Below are positions 16,732-25,939 of a DNA stretch of 64,000 nt, piece by piece (positions within the stretch are counted from its first letter, which is position 1; each line of letters starts with the position of its first letter). Origin of the DNA: Exiguobacterium qingdaonense (lineage in GTDB: Bacteria > Bacillota > Bacilli > Exiguobacteriales > Exiguobacteriaceae); the NCBI RefSeq assembly GCF_018617855.1, contig NZ_JACSKY010000001.1, positions 124,001-188,000 on the forward strand, read 5' to 3'. The translations under genes were made by a program, and so were the position numbers. Under the pieces are notes generated by a model. The model searched no databases. It saw only the letters and a program-made list of their open reading frames with translations, and was not told where the DNA came from.

Positions 16732-17844
16732 TCACGTTTTATATATAAACTCCTCGATCGGATAAAGCGATAGATCTAGTTCGGAATCACCGGTAAGGAC
16801 AAGGTCGCCCAACACTTTCCCGATGAATGGTCCGACCGTCAACCCAGATGAGCCCAGCCCGTTTGCGACCACTAACTTTTCAGCCCCCGGTACTCTCCCG
16901 AGTATGGGAATCGAGTTCGGTGTGACCGGACGAAAGCCTACTTTCGTCTCAATCAGCTCTGCCTCCGCAAGTCCTGGTGCCGATTCCAATCCTTTAGACA
17001 ACACTTCGTGTATGCCGATCGCCGTCGGTCGGGCATCAAATGCTTTGCCTTTCTCATGTGTTGAGCCAATGACGACCTTCCCATCAGCAAATCCGAGTAA
17101 ATAACGTCTCCGTGGCGGCATGACGACCGGCCAATCCGAGGTATCTGTTCCTTTTAACTGAACGTGGACAATCTGTGCCTTTTCCCCGTCAACACGTACA
17201 GTATACCCGAGCGGTTGCAGCAACTCAGGCAGCCACGCGCCGGTCGCTAATATAATTTCATCTGCCTCAAAGGACACACCGTCACACTCGACACCAATCT
17301 CTTCTCCGTCAAGGAGACGTGCCGAGCCATACACAAACTTCACCCCACGCTTACTCGCGACTCGCTGAAGCGCTGCCCGGAAGCGGCCACCATCGACGCG
17401 AGCTCCACCTGAGACGAAGAGCGCGTCCCATTCATCTGAAAGGGGAGGAAAACGACGTTGCGCTTCATCGGCATTCAATCGTTTTAGTTCACCGATTTCC
17501 GGTGCCTCTTCTCGGCGGATGAGGGTCCGCTCCATCATCTGGTCGAGTTTTGACTTTTCATGGAGTGCAAGCGTCCCAACACGTTTGTATCCAGTGTCCG
17601 TTTCACCTTCAGACTCCAAATCTTTGACGACCTCAGGATAATAGTTGGCGCCTCCTTTTGCGAGGGCGTACCAAGCTTTATTGCGTCGCTGTGCGATCCA
17701 CGGGCATACGATCCCGGCCGCCGCATCCGTTGCCCGCCCTTCTTCTTTACGATCAATGACGGTCACGTCAGCCTTTCCAGCCAAATGATACGCTGTTGAA
17801 ATCCCAACGATTCCCGAACCGATAATCACAATTTTCATCATCAT
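16732..17844 (-). CDS. FAD-dependent amino-acid-oxidase-like protein (DadA/ThiO type)
   Basis: 370 residues of the DAO superfamily. The N-terminal GSGIVGISTAYHL is the FAD dinucleotide motif, and the C-terminal NGLGSSGLTVGPFIGK is the second FAD contact conserved in glycine/D-amino acid oxidases. It would oxidise a small amino acid or N-methyl amino acid; which one is not visible, and no thiamine genes are adjacent to support ThiO. The start has three tandem ATGs. As in the TspO-like gene, the AAAGGATGTG ribosome site is far upstream (about 30 nt) with a perfect stem-loop in between. Confidence 0.85.
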   Translation of the reverse strand: MMMKIVIIGSGIVGISTAYHLAGKADVTVIDRKEEGRATDAAAGIVCPWIAQRRNKAWYALAKGGANYYPEVVKDLESEGETDTGYKRVGTLALHEKSKLDQMMERTLIRREEAPEIGELKRLNADEAQRRFPPLSDEWDALFVSGGARVDGGRFRAALQRVASKRGVKFVYGSARLLDGEEIGVECDGVSFEADEIILATGAWLPELLQPLGYTVRVDGEKAQIVHVQLKGTDTSDWPVVMPPRRRYLLGFADGKVVIGSTHEKGKAFDARPTAIGIHEVLSKGLESAPGLAEAELIETKVGFRPVTPNSIPILGRVPGAEKLVVANGLGSSGLTVGPFIGKVLGDLVLTGDSELDLSLYPIEEFIYKT

Positions 17845-17846
17845 GA

Positions 17847-17880
17847 ATCTGTCATGTCAAGACAGATCGACACATCCTTT
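17847..17880 (-). promoter_or_regulatory. second Shine-Dalgarno, stem-loop, start arrangement
   Basis: Minus-strand order: AAAGGATGTGTCG, then ATCTGTC (17861-17867), a 7-nt loop, GACAGAT (17847-17853), TC, ATG. Removing the 21-nt hairpin leaves about 9 nt from GGA to ATG. The stem is perfect. Confidence 0.5.
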
Positions 17881-17884
17881 CGTT

Positions 17885-17913
17885 AAAAAATCATCGACCC
17901 AATGGATCGATGA
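17885..17913 (-). terminator. terminator of the Bax-inhibitor-like gene
   Basis: Minus-strand TCATCGATCC / GGGTCGATGA (10 bp, one wobble, 3-nt loop) then TTTTTT. Confidence 0.85.
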
Positions 17914-17920
17914 CTGATTC

Positions 17921-18655
17921 TTATTCTCTCATCGCTAGACGGTAAAGCAAGTCTAACAATTCAATATACAACCAGACGAGCGTGACGATTAATCCGAACG
18001 CCGCCACCCATTCCAATTGTTTCGGTGCCTGTGCCTCGACTTGACGTGCGATGAAGTCGAAATCTAAAACGAGCGCAAGCGAGGCGACGATGACAATGAC
18101 GAACTGGACACCGATTGCAAGCGGGCTTGAACCCGTCATAAACGCAAGACCTGAACCGAATAGACTCATGACGATTTGTACGAGGTACAACAACATGACA
18201 GTGAAGATGGCTGCCATGACTCCGGCTCTGAACTTTTGCGTCACTTTGACCAGACCTGTCGTGTAGACAAACCACATCACAAAAGCGACGACGAACGTCG
18301 TCATGACAGCTCGGCCAACAATACCGGGCACCATCGCTTCAAAGAAATACGAGATCGTTCCGACGAAGACACCCTCGACGATTCCGTAAAGTGGCGCGAC
18401 GACAGGCGCAGTATTCGGTTTGAATGTGATGACCAAGGCAAAGACAAAGCCGAGGATGAGTGACCCGATCATGAGCGGGAATAAAAGTCCTTCCCCAATT
18501 GTCGGGACGACAAGCCACGTCGCACCGGCTGCCGCTGTCACAAGGAGTAGTAGCGTAAACACTTTAGACCACGTTCCCGCTTTCGTCATCGGTTCGGCAC
18601 TAATAGCTGTAGACTGCATTGATTTACGCAGTAAAGGGTTCGATTTTAAGTTCAA
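17921..18655 (-). CDS. Bax inhibitor-1/YccA-like membrane protein
   Basis: 244 residues. A hydrophilic N-terminus of about 28 residues (NPLLRKSM, typical of the COG4760 branch) is followed by seven hydrophobic spans. The last segment ends LLDLLYRLAMRE. The family includes proteins reported as pH-sensitive calcium leak channels; its role here is unknown. The start is a TTG at 18655 behind AAAGGAG with 10-nt spacing. It lies 26 nt downstream of the PfpI-family gene in the same direction, so the two may be cotranscribed from the sigma-B-like promoter. Confidence 0.85.
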   Translation of the reverse strand: MNLKSNPLLRKSMQSTAISAEPMTKAGTWSKVFTLLLLVTAAAGATWLVVPTIGEGLLFPLMIGSLILGFVFALVITFKPNTAPVVAPLYGIVEGVFVGTISYFFEAMVPGIVGRAVMTTFVVAFVMWFVYTTGLVKVTQKFRAGVMAAIFTVMLLYLVQIVMSLFGSGLAFMTGSSPLAIGVQFVIVIVASLALVLDFDFIARQVEAQAPKQLEWVAAFGLIVTLVWLYIELLDLLYRLAMRE

Positions 18656-18681
18656 TGTTGTATTGCTCCTTTATTGTTCGA

Positions 18682-19206
18682 TTACTGTTTTGCGAACACG
18701 TCAATGAACGCACGCATATAGTCTGGTAAATCTGGCGGACGGCGACTCGAGATGATGTGACCATCGACGACGACCGGCTCATCATGCCAAATCGCACCGG
18801 CGTTTTCCATATCATCTTTAATTCCAGGAGTGCTCGTCACGTTCACTCCATCTAGAATATTCGCTGAAATCAACACCCAGCCAGCGTGACAAATCTGGCC
18901 GATCGGTCGCTTTTGCTCGTCCATATAGCGGACGAACCCTTTCACGGATTCAAATCGGCGCAACAAATCAGGTGACCAGCCTCCCGGCACGAGAATCGCA
19001 TCGAACGATGTGATATCCACATCATCAAACGCCACATCTGATTTCGCTGGTACACCATACTTTCCGATATATGCGTGTTCGGCTTTCTCTCCGGCGAGGA
19101 TCACATGCGCGCCTTCCTCACGAAGACGGTGTACCGGATACCAAAGTTCCAAATCCTCGAAGTCATGACTGACAAGTTGCAGGACTTTCTTTCCTTGTAG
19201 TTTCAT
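18682..19206 (-). CDS. DJ-1/PfpI family protein (YfkM-like)
   Basis: About 174 residues of the class I glutamine-amidotransferase-like fold. The nucleophile-elbow Cys is in QICHAGW near residue 105, with the upstream acidic residue of the family in DFEDLELWYP. Members act as stress-protective deglycases, chaperones or glyoxalases; Bacillus YfkM is a sigma-B general stress protein. Two adjacent ATGs (19209 and 19206) follow AAAGGAGGGG; the second has better spacing. A GTTTTC-N15-GGGTAT promoter 30 bp upstream supports sigma-B control. Confidence 0.88.
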   Translation of the reverse strand: MKLQGKKVLQLVSHDFEDLELWYPVHRLREEGAHVILAGEKAEHAYIGKYGVPAKSDVAFDDVDITSFDAILVPGGWSPDLLRRFESVKGFVRYMDEQKRPIGQICHAGWVLISANILDGVNVTSTPGIKDDMENAGAIWHDEPVVVDGHIISSRRPPDLPDYMRAFIDVFAKQ

Positions 19207-19235
19207 CATACCCCTCCTTTTATTCATTCCTCATT

Positions 19236-19262
19236 ATACCCGAAACGAAGTAGTGCGAAAAC
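19236..19262 (-). promoter_or_regulatory. sigma-B-type promoter of the PfpI-family gene
   Basis: Minus-strand GTTTTC, 15-bp spacer, GGGTAT. The -10 is embedded in GGGTATAAT, so sigma-A could also use TATAAT, though its -35 would be poor. Confidence 0.55.
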
Positions 19263-19384
19263 GAAGACGCATAACTGTTTTTTCAGAATATGGATTCATT
19301 TCATTCACTCATACTATATCTTGTGTTTCCTCCTTACTATTGATACCTTTAGTAGTAGAAGATTGAGAAGGAGGTACATCACGA

Positions 19385-20179
19385 ATGAAGCAGTATCACG
19401 ACTTATGTCGACACATTCTCGACCAAGGTGTGGTGAAGGAAGATCGCACCGGCACCGGCACCACGAGCGTTTTTGGTTATCAAATGCGCTTCAACCTACA
19501 AGAAGGATTTCCGCTCATCACGACAAAAAAATTACATATCCGCTCCATCATCCATGAACTTCTTTGGTTCATCTCTGGAGAGACGAACGTGCGCTACCTT
19601 CAAGAAAACGGGGTTCGCATTTGGAACGAATGGGCAGATGAAGAAGGAAATCTCGGACCGGTTTACGGATCGCAGTGGCGTTCTTTCCCCCGTCCGGACG
19701 GTTCGACCGTTGACCAATTGGCTCAAGTCATCAATCAAATTAAGACGAATCCGGACTCGAGACGATTGATCGTCTCGGCATGGAACCCTGGACAGCTCGA
19801 TGAGATGGCACTACCACCATGCCATTTGCTCTTTCAGTTTTATGTCGCTGATGGGAAACTTTCATGTCAATTGTATCAACGAAGTGCCGACACGTTTTTA
19901 GGAGTGCCGTTCAATATAGCCTCCTACGCACTACTGACACATATGGTCGCCCACGTCACCGGACTTGAAGTTGGGGATTTCGTCCATACACTCGGTGATG
20001 CACATATTTACCATAACCATCTCGAACAAGTAGAACTTCAATTGTCCCGTGAGCCGCGTCCGTTGCCACAACTCAACATTGTCCGGGACGTCCCGTCAAT
20101 CGAATCCTTCCGTTTTGAGGACTTCGAAATTCTCGGATATGATCCACATCCACATATTAAAGGAGAAGTGAGCGTATGA
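19385..20179 (+). CDS. thyA: thymidylate synthase
   Basis: At 264 residues this is the standard ThyA that methylates dUMP with methylene-tetrahydrofolate to give dTMP and dihydrofolate. The active-site Cys is in [14 protein letters not shown], the dUMP contacts in [17 protein letters not shown], and the folate loop in GTGTTSVFG. Preceded by GAGAAGGAGGTACATCACGA. It overlaps folA by four bases (ATGA), coupling synthesis to recycling of its dihydrofolate product. Confidence 0.98.
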   Translation: MKQYHDLCRHILDQGVVKEDRTGTGTTSVFGYQMRFNLQEGFPLITTKKLHIRSIIHELLWFISGETNVRYLQENGVRIWNEWADEEGNLGPVYGSQWRSFPRPDGSTVDQLAQVINQIKTNPDSRRLIVSAWNPGQLDEMALPPCHLLFQFYVADGKLSCQLYQRSADTFLGVPFNIASYALLTHMVAHVTGLEVGDFVHTLGDAHIYHNHLEQVELQLSREPRPLPQLNIVRDVPSIESFRFEDFEILGYDPHPHIKGEVSV

Positions 20180-20661
20180 TTTCACACGTCGTCGCATATG
20201 GGCAAGGCCGTGAAATCGGAAAAGACAATGATTTGTTATGGCGCTTGCCGGATGACTTGAAACATTTCAAGAACATCACATCCGGTGGTACCGTCGTGAT
20301 GGGAAGAAAGACGTTTGAGTCCATCGGTAAAGCGTTGCCAAACCGGCGTAATATCGTCATCACGTCTGATGCCTCATTCTCAGCAGATCAAGTCGATGTC
20401 TGGCACGATTTAGACCGTCTTCTTGAAGCAAGTCAACAGGAAGAGTGGTTTGTCATCGGTGGCGCTACGCTTTATGAGCAGACGATGTCGATGACGAGTC
20501 GCATTTACGCAACAGAAGTCGATGCATCGTTTGAGGCAGACACGTATTATCCTGAACGGACCGGGGAATGGACGGTCACGAGTACGACCGATCACCCTCA
20601 AGACGAGAGACACGCATATGCCTTCACATTCAAACAATACGACAAAGCAGACATCGATTAA
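20176..20661 (+). CDS. folA: dihydrofolate reductase
   Basis: 161 residues. Reduces dihydrofolate to tetrahydrofolate with NADPH and is the trimethoprim target. It shows the start [20 protein letters not shown], the substrate-binding Asp in [11 protein letters not shown] near residue 27, the NADPH loop [11 protein letters not shown], and [11 protein letters not shown]. Second gene of the thyA-folA operon. The 3' end overlaps the terminator stem. Confidence 0.98.
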   Translation: MISHVVAYGQGREIGKDNDLLWRLPDDLKHFKNITSGGTVVMGRKTFESIGKALPNRRNIVITSDASFSADQVDVWHDLDRLLEASQQEEWFVIGGATLYEQTMSMTSRIYATEVDASFEADTYYPERTGEWTVTSTTDHPQDERHAYAFTFKQYDKADID

Positions 20662-20677
20662 TGGATGTCTGCTTTTT
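20644..20677. terminator. terminator of thyA-folA, shared with the GGDEF gene
   Basis: AAAGCAGACATC / GATGTCTGC plus TTTTT, stem of 12 bp, 8-nt loop, overlapping the folA stop and ending inside the converging gene's stop region. Confidence 0.85.
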
Positions 20678-22166
20678 AATCCGGCAATTTTTCAAGCCAT
20701 TGTTCAATTTTTCTTGTGATGACCTCATCTTGTTCTTCATCTGCATAATCATCATAAATCGCTTCTAGTTCAGATGCCGTACGCTTCGATACAGCAAGAA
20801 TATGGCTATATTTTCCCCGTTGCTCCTTCACCGCAGAGAGTGTCCCTCTCGCTTCTTGATCTCGGGTAGCATCTAAGACAAACATCTCGATATGGTTGTT
20901 ACACGAGTATGCTTCATACGGACGGTAAACGACTTCGTATCGACGATGTTCTTTTGGAAGTCGATCCGCGAGTGATAAATATTTGTTTGCGGACATCGTC
21001 ACGTATGCGAGCCGTTTCTCTTCACGGACTGCCGAGGAATAACGGACGACCCGATTTCGACCATCCCGTTTTGCTTTATACAATGCCTCATCTGCATAGG
21101 CACACCACTCGCCGAGCGTGTAACCTGTCTGACAGACGCGTGTGTAGCCGATCGATACCGTCACGTGATGGTCATAAGGGAACTCCATCTCTTCGATCCG
21201 CGTCCGGACCCGCTCTAATACGGACTCGACGATGGCTCGATCAGAGACATTTAAAAGAATCAAAAATTCTTCACCACCATAACGGATGAGCTCATCACTC
21301 GACCGGATTGCGTGACGAATCTCTTCAGATACGCGGTGGAGTACGTCATCCCCATACGAATGACCGAACGTATCGTTTAACTGTTTGAAATGATCGATAT
21401 CTAGCAAGGCAATCGCAAAGCTTTCCCCCGAGCGTTCAAGTCTCGAGATGAAACGTGAAAAGGTCGCTTTCAAATATTTACGATTGAACGCCCCTGTCAA
21501 CTCGTCCACGAGCAACGCCTTCGAAACCAATCGAGATTTTTCAATATGTAACCCAAGTCGCACTAATCGTTCTTCCATCGGGACCCACGATTCCCAATAG
21601 TCATCAAATCCATACGAGTACGCTGCGAGGCGGTAATGCTCATTCGTTCCGATGACGATTAGTGGAACGTATAGTTTTCTCATCTTGCTGACAAATGATT
21701 GAATGTCGCGTTCTTTAAACTGAGGCCACAGTTCAACGTCCATGATAATGGCTTTCGGAACGTCCTCATAATCATATTCGACCGCCTCTTCAAGGGTTTG
21801 CAAAAATACAGGACGCGCCCCAAGTTTTTCAACACGCGACTTATAGCGACTAAATGTCGAAAAGCTTGCTGATAAAATGAGAACTAGATCTTCATCTTCT
21901 TGTTCAATTCCTAGAACTGTATGGATATATCGTTTCACAGGGGAGATCAAGATCAGTGCCTCTGACTGCGTAAGGACACTCGGCAACTCCTTCACGTCAT
22001 TCTCGACACGACTAAAGATTTCTAACAAGTGCATTAACCGTCGTTGCCGAACTTCCTTCTTCATCCAATCAAGAAGGAACTCGATATCGCTTTTTGGAAT
22101 TTGTCTTGACTCCGATACTCTTTTCAAAATCATATGTATTCGTTCAGTGAGTTGGCCTTGCTCCAT
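20676..22166 (-). CDS. GGDEF diguanylate cyclase with receiver-like domains
   Basis: 496 residues, no membrane span. Residues 1-90 are helical; about 92-215 look like a receiver (REC) fold with an Asp in AIIMDVELW but degenerate elsewhere. The GGDEF domain spans about 220-380, with the active motif GGEEF and an inhibitory RxxD site (RSSD) five residues upstream, so c-di-GMP synthesis with product inhibition is expected. The last 110 residues (VTMSANKYLSLADRL to the end) resemble a second degenerate receiver. The start follows AGGGGGGA. No partner kinase or PilZ gene is nearby. Confidence 0.88.
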   Translation of the reverse strand: MEQGQLTERIHMILKRVSESRQIPKSDIEFLLDWMKKEVRQRRLMHLLEIFSRVENDVKELPSVLTQSEALILISPVKRYIHTVLGIEQEDEDLVLILSASFSTFSRYKSRVEKLGARPVFLQTLEEAVEYDYEDVPKAIIMDVELWPQFKERDIQSFVSKMRKLYVPLIVIGTNEHYRLAAYSYGFDDYWESWVPMEERLVRLGLHIEKSRLVSKALLVDELTGAFNRKYLKATFSRFISRLERSGESFAIALLDIDHFKQLNDTFGHSYGDDVLHRVSEEIRHAIRSSDELIRYGGEEFLILLNVSDRAIVESVLERVRTRIEEMEFPYDHHVTVSIGYTRVCQTGYTLGEWCAYADEALYKAKRDGRNRVVRYSSAVREEKRLAYVTMSANKYLSLADRLPKEHRRYEVVYRPYEAYSCNNHIEMFVLDATRDQEARGTLSAVKEQRGKYSHILAVSKRTASELEAIYDDYADEEQDEVITRKIEQWLEKLPD

Positions 22167-22310
22167 ATCCGTCCCCCCTAAATCCGTACTCCCTGAATGC
22201 TCTTATGTTTCGATTATGCGACTTCTCAACAAAAAATACAACTATTTCCTTATTTATTTTCTATTGTTTTACATATACATAGGTCTTATGACCTAAAATG
22301 GCATAAGAAA

Positions 22311-22328
22311 AGCGGCCTTTCGACCGCT
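22311..22328 (-). terminator. fumC terminator
   Basis: Minus-strand AGCGGTC / GGCCGCT closed by a GAAA tetraloop, then TTTTCTT, six bases past the stop. Confidence 0.8.
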
Positions 22329-22333
22329 AAATG

Positions 22334-23734
22334 TTATTTATTCACTTTTAAGTTCGGTGATGTCATGTCTTCTGGACGAATCCATTGATTGAACTGTTCC
22401 TCGGTCAACAATCCGGTTTCTAAAGCTGCCTCTTTTAAAGAAGTACCTTTTTTATGAGCCAGTTTAGCAATTTTAGCTGCATTCTCATAGCCGATATGTG
22501 GATTTAGAGCAGTGACGAGCATAAGCGATTGCTCGACGTTTCTTGCAATCACATCTAGGTTCGGCTCAATCCCGATTGCACAATGCTCGTTGAAAGAATG
22601 TAAGCTGTCTGTCAGGAGACGACATGTCTGCAAGAAATTATACATGATGACCGGTTTGAAGACGTTCAGTTCAAAGTTCCCTTGACTCGCACCAAAACCG
22701 ATCGTCGCATCGTTACCGAGCACTTGCGCGGCAACCATGGTGAGCGCCTCGCTTTGTGTCGGATTTACTTTACCCGGCATGATCGAGCTACCCGGTTCGT
22801 TCTCGGGGATCGTGATTTCTCCAATTCCTGCACGTGGCCCTGAAGCCAACCAACGTACATCGTTCGCAATCTTCATCGCATCCATCGCTAACGCTTTGAG
22901 GGCACCGTGTGCGAAGACGAGTTGGTCGTGACTTGTGAGAGCATGGAACTTGTTTACGGCCGTGACGAACGACTTGCCTGTCTCTTCAGAGATTTTCTTC
23001 GCCACGACGTCACCAAAATCAGGATGTGCGTTGATTCCTGTCCCGACCGCCGTTCCGCCGAGTGCAAGCTCGGTCAATGGTTCAACCGTCCGCTCGATCA
23101 TCTGTTTTGATAGTTCGAGCATCCTTACCCACCCGCTAATTTCTTGACCGAGTGTGACCGGTGTCGCGTCTTGAAGGTGCGTCCGACCAATTTTGACGAT
23201 ATCCATATATGCCTCGGCTTTTTGTGAGAGCGTTTCGTAAAGCGAGTCGACCGCCGGCAAGACGTCGTCCTGTAAAGACAGGATGGCTGCGATGTGCATC
23301 GCGGTCGGATACGTATCGTTCGAGCTCTGTGATTTATTGACGTCATCGTTCGGGTGAATCGTGATTGATTCTCCACGCGCCTGTAACTTTTCATTCGCAA
23401 GATGGGCGATGACTTCGTTGACGTTCATATTCGACTGCGTCCCTGATCCGGTCTGCCAGACGACGAGAGGAAACTCGGCATCATGTTGTCCTGCTATAAT
23501 CTCATCCGCCACTTCCGCGATAACCTTCGCCTTCTCTTCATCGAGTACACCGAGTTCGGCGTTCGCTAAAGCCGCGCCTTTTTTCAAGATGGCAAAAGCG
23601 TATACAATCTCAAGCGGCATCTTTTCCGAACCGATTTTAAAGTTCTCGAGACTGCGTTGTGTTTGAGCTCCCCATTTCGCAGTTGCCGGAACTTGAATCT
23701 CCCCCATCGTGTCCCGTTCAATCCGATAATCCAT
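22334..23734 (-). CDS. fumC: fumarate hydratase, class II
   Basis: 466 residues. Iron-independent fumarase interconverting fumarate and malate in the citric acid cycle. The superfamily signature [15 protein letters not shown] near residue 315 holds the catalytic Ser loop. [13 protein letters not shown] and [14 protein letters not shown] supply the other active-site regions, and the His of [16 protein letters not shown] is the family base site. Ribosome site AGAGGGGGAA. A near-consensus cre lies 20 bp upstream of the start, so glucose repression is plausible. Confidence 0.97.
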   Translation of the reverse strand: MDYRIERDTMGEIQVPATAKWGAQTQRSLENFKIGSEKMPLEIVYAFAILKKGAALANAELGVLDEEKAKVIAEVADEIIAGQHDAEFPLVVWQTGSGTQSNMNVNEVIAHLANEKLQARGESITIHPNDDVNKSQSSNDTYPTAMHIAAILSLQDDVLPAVDSLYETLSQKAEAYMDIVKIGRTHLQDATPVTLGQEISGWVRMLELSKQMIERTVEPLTELALGGTAVGTGINAHPDFGDVVAKKISEETGKSFVTAVNKFHALTSHDQLVFAHGALKALAMDAMKIANDVRWLASGPRAGIGEITIPENEPGSSIMPGKVNPTQSEALTMVAAQVLGNDATIGFGASQGNFELNVFKPVIMYNFLQTCRLLTDSLHSFNEHCAIGIEPNLDVIARNVEQSLMLVTALNPHIGYENAAKIAKLAHKKGTSLKEAALETGLLTEEQFNQWIRPEDMTSPNLKVNK

Positions 23735-23754
23735 TGTAAATTCCCCCTCTTTAA

Positions 23755-23770
23755 TTGACTACGCTTTCAT
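23755..23770. promoter_or_regulatory. cre-like site in the fumC leader
   Basis: Minus strand ATGAAAGCGTAGTCAA, one mismatch to WTGNNARCGNWWWCAW, directly after a TAAAAT that may be the -10. A CcpA roadblock or repression site would sit here. Confidence 0.45.
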
Positions 23771-23806
23771 TTTAGCGAAAAACCATCTAAAAAGAAATGA
23801 CTCCAT

Positions 23807-23838
23807 CAAAAAAGCGACCAAGAATGACCTTAGTCGCT
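23807..23838 (-). terminator. terminator of the exonuclease/RNase H run
   Basis: Minus-strand AGCGAC ... GTCGCT with inner AAG/CTT pairing, then TTTTTTGATG. Confidence 0.75.
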
Positions 23839-24230
23839 CAAACCGTACCGTTCAATGCTTCACGCGCAACCGAATCCGCCCGATTCTCTGCCCGCGGAAT
23901 CCACTTTATAAATACGTGTGGTAGTTCATCGTACGCAATCAATGCTTTCAGAAAAAGTGGTTTCGCTGAAGCGTCTTTCATGAAACGTTGCTCCAGTGCA
24001 CGGACGATCACCTCGGCATCGGAGTAGAGCATGAATGAAGTCTCACCTTCCAGTGCATGAGCCTGTTCAAGCGCAAAAGCACACGCTGCCAATTCCGCAT
24101 GGACGCTCGTCAGCCCTTGTACTCGTTGTTTAAACGTCGAGACCGTACCGTCTGATGTCTTCATCCAAACCCCTATGCCGTTGTCTCCAGTCGTCTGGTT
24201 GGTCGCCGCGTCAAAATAGATGTGAACCAA
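23838..24230 (-). CDS. RNase HI-like protein (YpdQ/YpeP type)
   Basis: About 130 residues of the RNase H fold. The four acidic positions are recognisable: D in VHIYFDAATN, E in SVHAELAA, D in LYSDAEV and D in RAENRADSVA. Bacillus relatives next to the same exonuclease gene have been reported as weak or inactive RNase HI. I place the start at a TTG at 24230 with GGGAGG nine bases upstream, inside the end of the exonuclease gene (20-bp overlap); the ATG 28 codons earlier has no ribosome site and adds unrelated sequence. Last gene of its run. Confidence 0.8.
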   Translation of the reverse strand: MVHIYFDAATNQTTGDNGIGVWMKTSDGTVSTFKQRVQGLTSVHAELAACAFALEQAHALEGETSFMLYSDAEVIVRALEQRFMKDASAKPLFLKALIAYDELPHVFIKWIPRAENRADSVAREALNGTV

Positions 24231-24993
24231 ACCGATACGCCTCCCAATCCGTACTGACAGGTGCATAGATGTCAATTTGTGACAGACGTTTTGATAAGAG
24301 CGCGATTTCTTCATGCCCGTCTAGTTTTTTTGCATACTTTTGATGTGGAGCTTCTAGCGTTTCATTCTGTACATGCACATAAAGCGTTTCAATCGTATCG
24401 TAACACTGAATCAGAATCGTCGCCGTCTTCGGTCCGATGCCACGAACGCCAGGAATGTTGTCAGACGTGTCTCCCTGGAGCGCTTTCACATCGACGAACT
24501 GTTTCGGTCTCACACCGTACATAGATTCGAACGTCATTTCGTTGACGAGTTGTTCTTCCCCTTTTTTCGGTATGATCTGAAACACGTTCGGTGACAGCAA
24601 CTGAAGTAAATCACGGTCTGACGAATAGAGGTATGATTCTCCCGGAAACGCCGTCGCCACCGCACCCATCAGGTCATCAGCCTCATAGCCGGTCATTTCC
24701 GACTGTAGGATGCCCCGTTCGTCCAAGGCTGCCCTTACTTTTAAATAGTCATCAAAAAGCGGCTCGGGCAATCCGCTACGGGTCGCCTTATACTCGGGGT
24801 ACAAGGCATAACGATGTGTAGATTCTCGCGTCCCGTCCCAAAAGAAGGCGATATGAGTGAAGTCCGTCGTCCAGGAATCCACCTTTCGAAGCAATCCTTT
24901 CACGGTCACTTCAGGGTCTTGGGCCCGTCTCCGCTCCGTCGCAAAGTAATATCGTGACAATAAATTAAATCCATCAACTAAAATGAGCTTCAT
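24211..24993 (-). CDS. 5'-3' exonuclease (YpcP/PolA N-domain type)
   Basis: 260 residues, a free-standing flap/5'-3' exonuclease like the N-terminal domain of DNA polymerase I. The N-terminal LILVDGFNLLSRYYFA has the first metal Asp. TGYEADDLMGA and YSSDRDLLQLL carry the central acidic cluster, and the helix-hairpin-helix is in DNIPGVRGIGPKTATILI near residue 185. Acts in Okazaki primer removal or repair, backing up PolA. The ATG at 24993 lies inside the end of the CobW gene (20-bp overlap), so expression is coupled. Confidence 0.92.
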   Translation of the reverse strand: MKLILVDGFNLLSRYYFATERRRAQDPEVTVKGLLRKVDSWTTDFTHIAFFWDGTRESTHRYALYPEYKATRSGLPEPLFDDYLKVRAALDERGILQSEMTGYEADDLMGAVATAFPGESYLYSSDRDLLQLLSPNVFQIIPKKGEEQLVNEMTFESMYGVRPKQFVDVKALQGDTSDNIPGVRGIGPKTATILIQCYDTIETLYVHVQNETLEAPHQKYAKKLDGHEEIALLSKRLSQIDIYAPVSTDWEAYRFGSHLF

Positions 24994-25924
24994 TAGGCTC
25001 CACCTCACATGCTTTTAATCCCCTTGCCAGTGCATCTTTGTCCAGTTCCTTTCCAATCCAGACGAACACAGAACGGTCACCTTCGTGCACTTCATTCGCA
25101 AACGTCGCACCCATCAACTGATTCGTCGCCTGAATGACGAACTTTCGGTCTTCATCATTTAATCGGACAATCGCTTTCATGCGATAAATCGCATCTTCAT
25201 AATGCATCAACACTTCGCGCACGTATCGCGTCACCCGTTCACGAGAGAGCGGACGATCGGCATTCAATGTGATGGCGCGAAGTGAGGCTACCGACTCACT
25301 CGTCGCCGTCAATCGACTTAGCGTCTGTTCGTCGATACGTGACAACTGGAACGTGTCTTCAAGGAGTTCGTAGTCACCTTCCGTTTGGACCGTTTCCACT
25401 ATGCGGACGGTCGGGTTGATTTGAGTGATTCGTTCACGAGCGTGCTCTAACTCCTCGCTCGAGACTAAATCCGTCTTGTTTAACAAAATTAGATCGGCGT
25501 ACGCGATTTGATGAATTCCTTCTTTGAACAGCTCACGATCCATCTGACCAGCATCGATGACGGTCAAGATGGCACTCATTTTGAAGTGTTGCCGCAAATA
25601 TTCATCATAGTAAATCGTCTGAATAATCGGTGCGGGATCGGCGACACCTGTCGTTTCGATGACGATTCGATCAAACGTCTCTTTTTTCGCCACGAGTTGA
25701 TAAAACGTCTTACTCAAATCATTTTGGATGGAACAACAGATACACCCGTTCGAGAGTTCAATCTGCTCCTGGTCCATCTTTACAATCAACTGTTCATCGA
25801 TGTTGACCGCTCCGAGCTCATTGACGATCAAACAGATTTTTTCGTCTGTCGCAGCGAGTAAGCGATTCAAATACGTCGTCTTGCCTGCTCCTAAAAACCC
25901 GGTAACTAGTTGTACTGGAATCAT
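24974..25924 (-). CDS. CobW/COG0523 family GTPase
   Basis: 316 residues of the G3E GTPase family that delivers metal to enzymes. Visible are the Walker A GFLGAGKTT at residue 9, the metal-binding CxCC in NGCICCS near residue 60, Walker B in ETTGVADPAP, the base-specificity motif NKTD, and the C-terminal CobW_C domain. COG0523 members such as YciC/ZagA are often zinc-responsive, but I see no Zur box nearby. The 15-bp gap from the upstream nuclease gene and overlap with the exonuclease gene make it part of an operon of nucleases, which is unusual. Confidence 0.9.
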   Translation of the reverse strand: MIPVQLVTGFLGAGKTTYLNRLLAATDEKICLIVNELGAVNIDEQLIVKMDQEQIELSNGCICCSIQNDLSKTFYQLVAKKETFDRIVIETTGVADPAPIIQTIYYDEYLRQHFKMSAILTVIDAGQMDRELFKEGIHQIAYADLILLNKTDLVSSEELEHARERITQINPTVRIVETVQTEGDYELLEDTFQLSRIDEQTLSRLTATSESVASLRAITLNADRPLSRERVTRYVREVLMHYEDAIYRMKAIVRLNDEDRKFVIQATNQLMGATFANEVHEGDRSVFVWIGKELDKDALARGLKACEVEPNEAHFS

Positions 25925-25939
25925 GATACCACCCTTTTC

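Noticed and set aside
22281-22294. Small hairpin AGGTC-TTAT-GACCT near the fumC terminator
   Set aside because: Only five base pairs and no T run; unlikely to terminate.
24231-24314. N-terminal extension of the RNase H-like gene from an upstream ATG
   Set aside because: No ribosome site; the extension overlaps the exonuclease gene fully and shows no family similarity, while a TTG with GGGAGG at ideal spacing fits.
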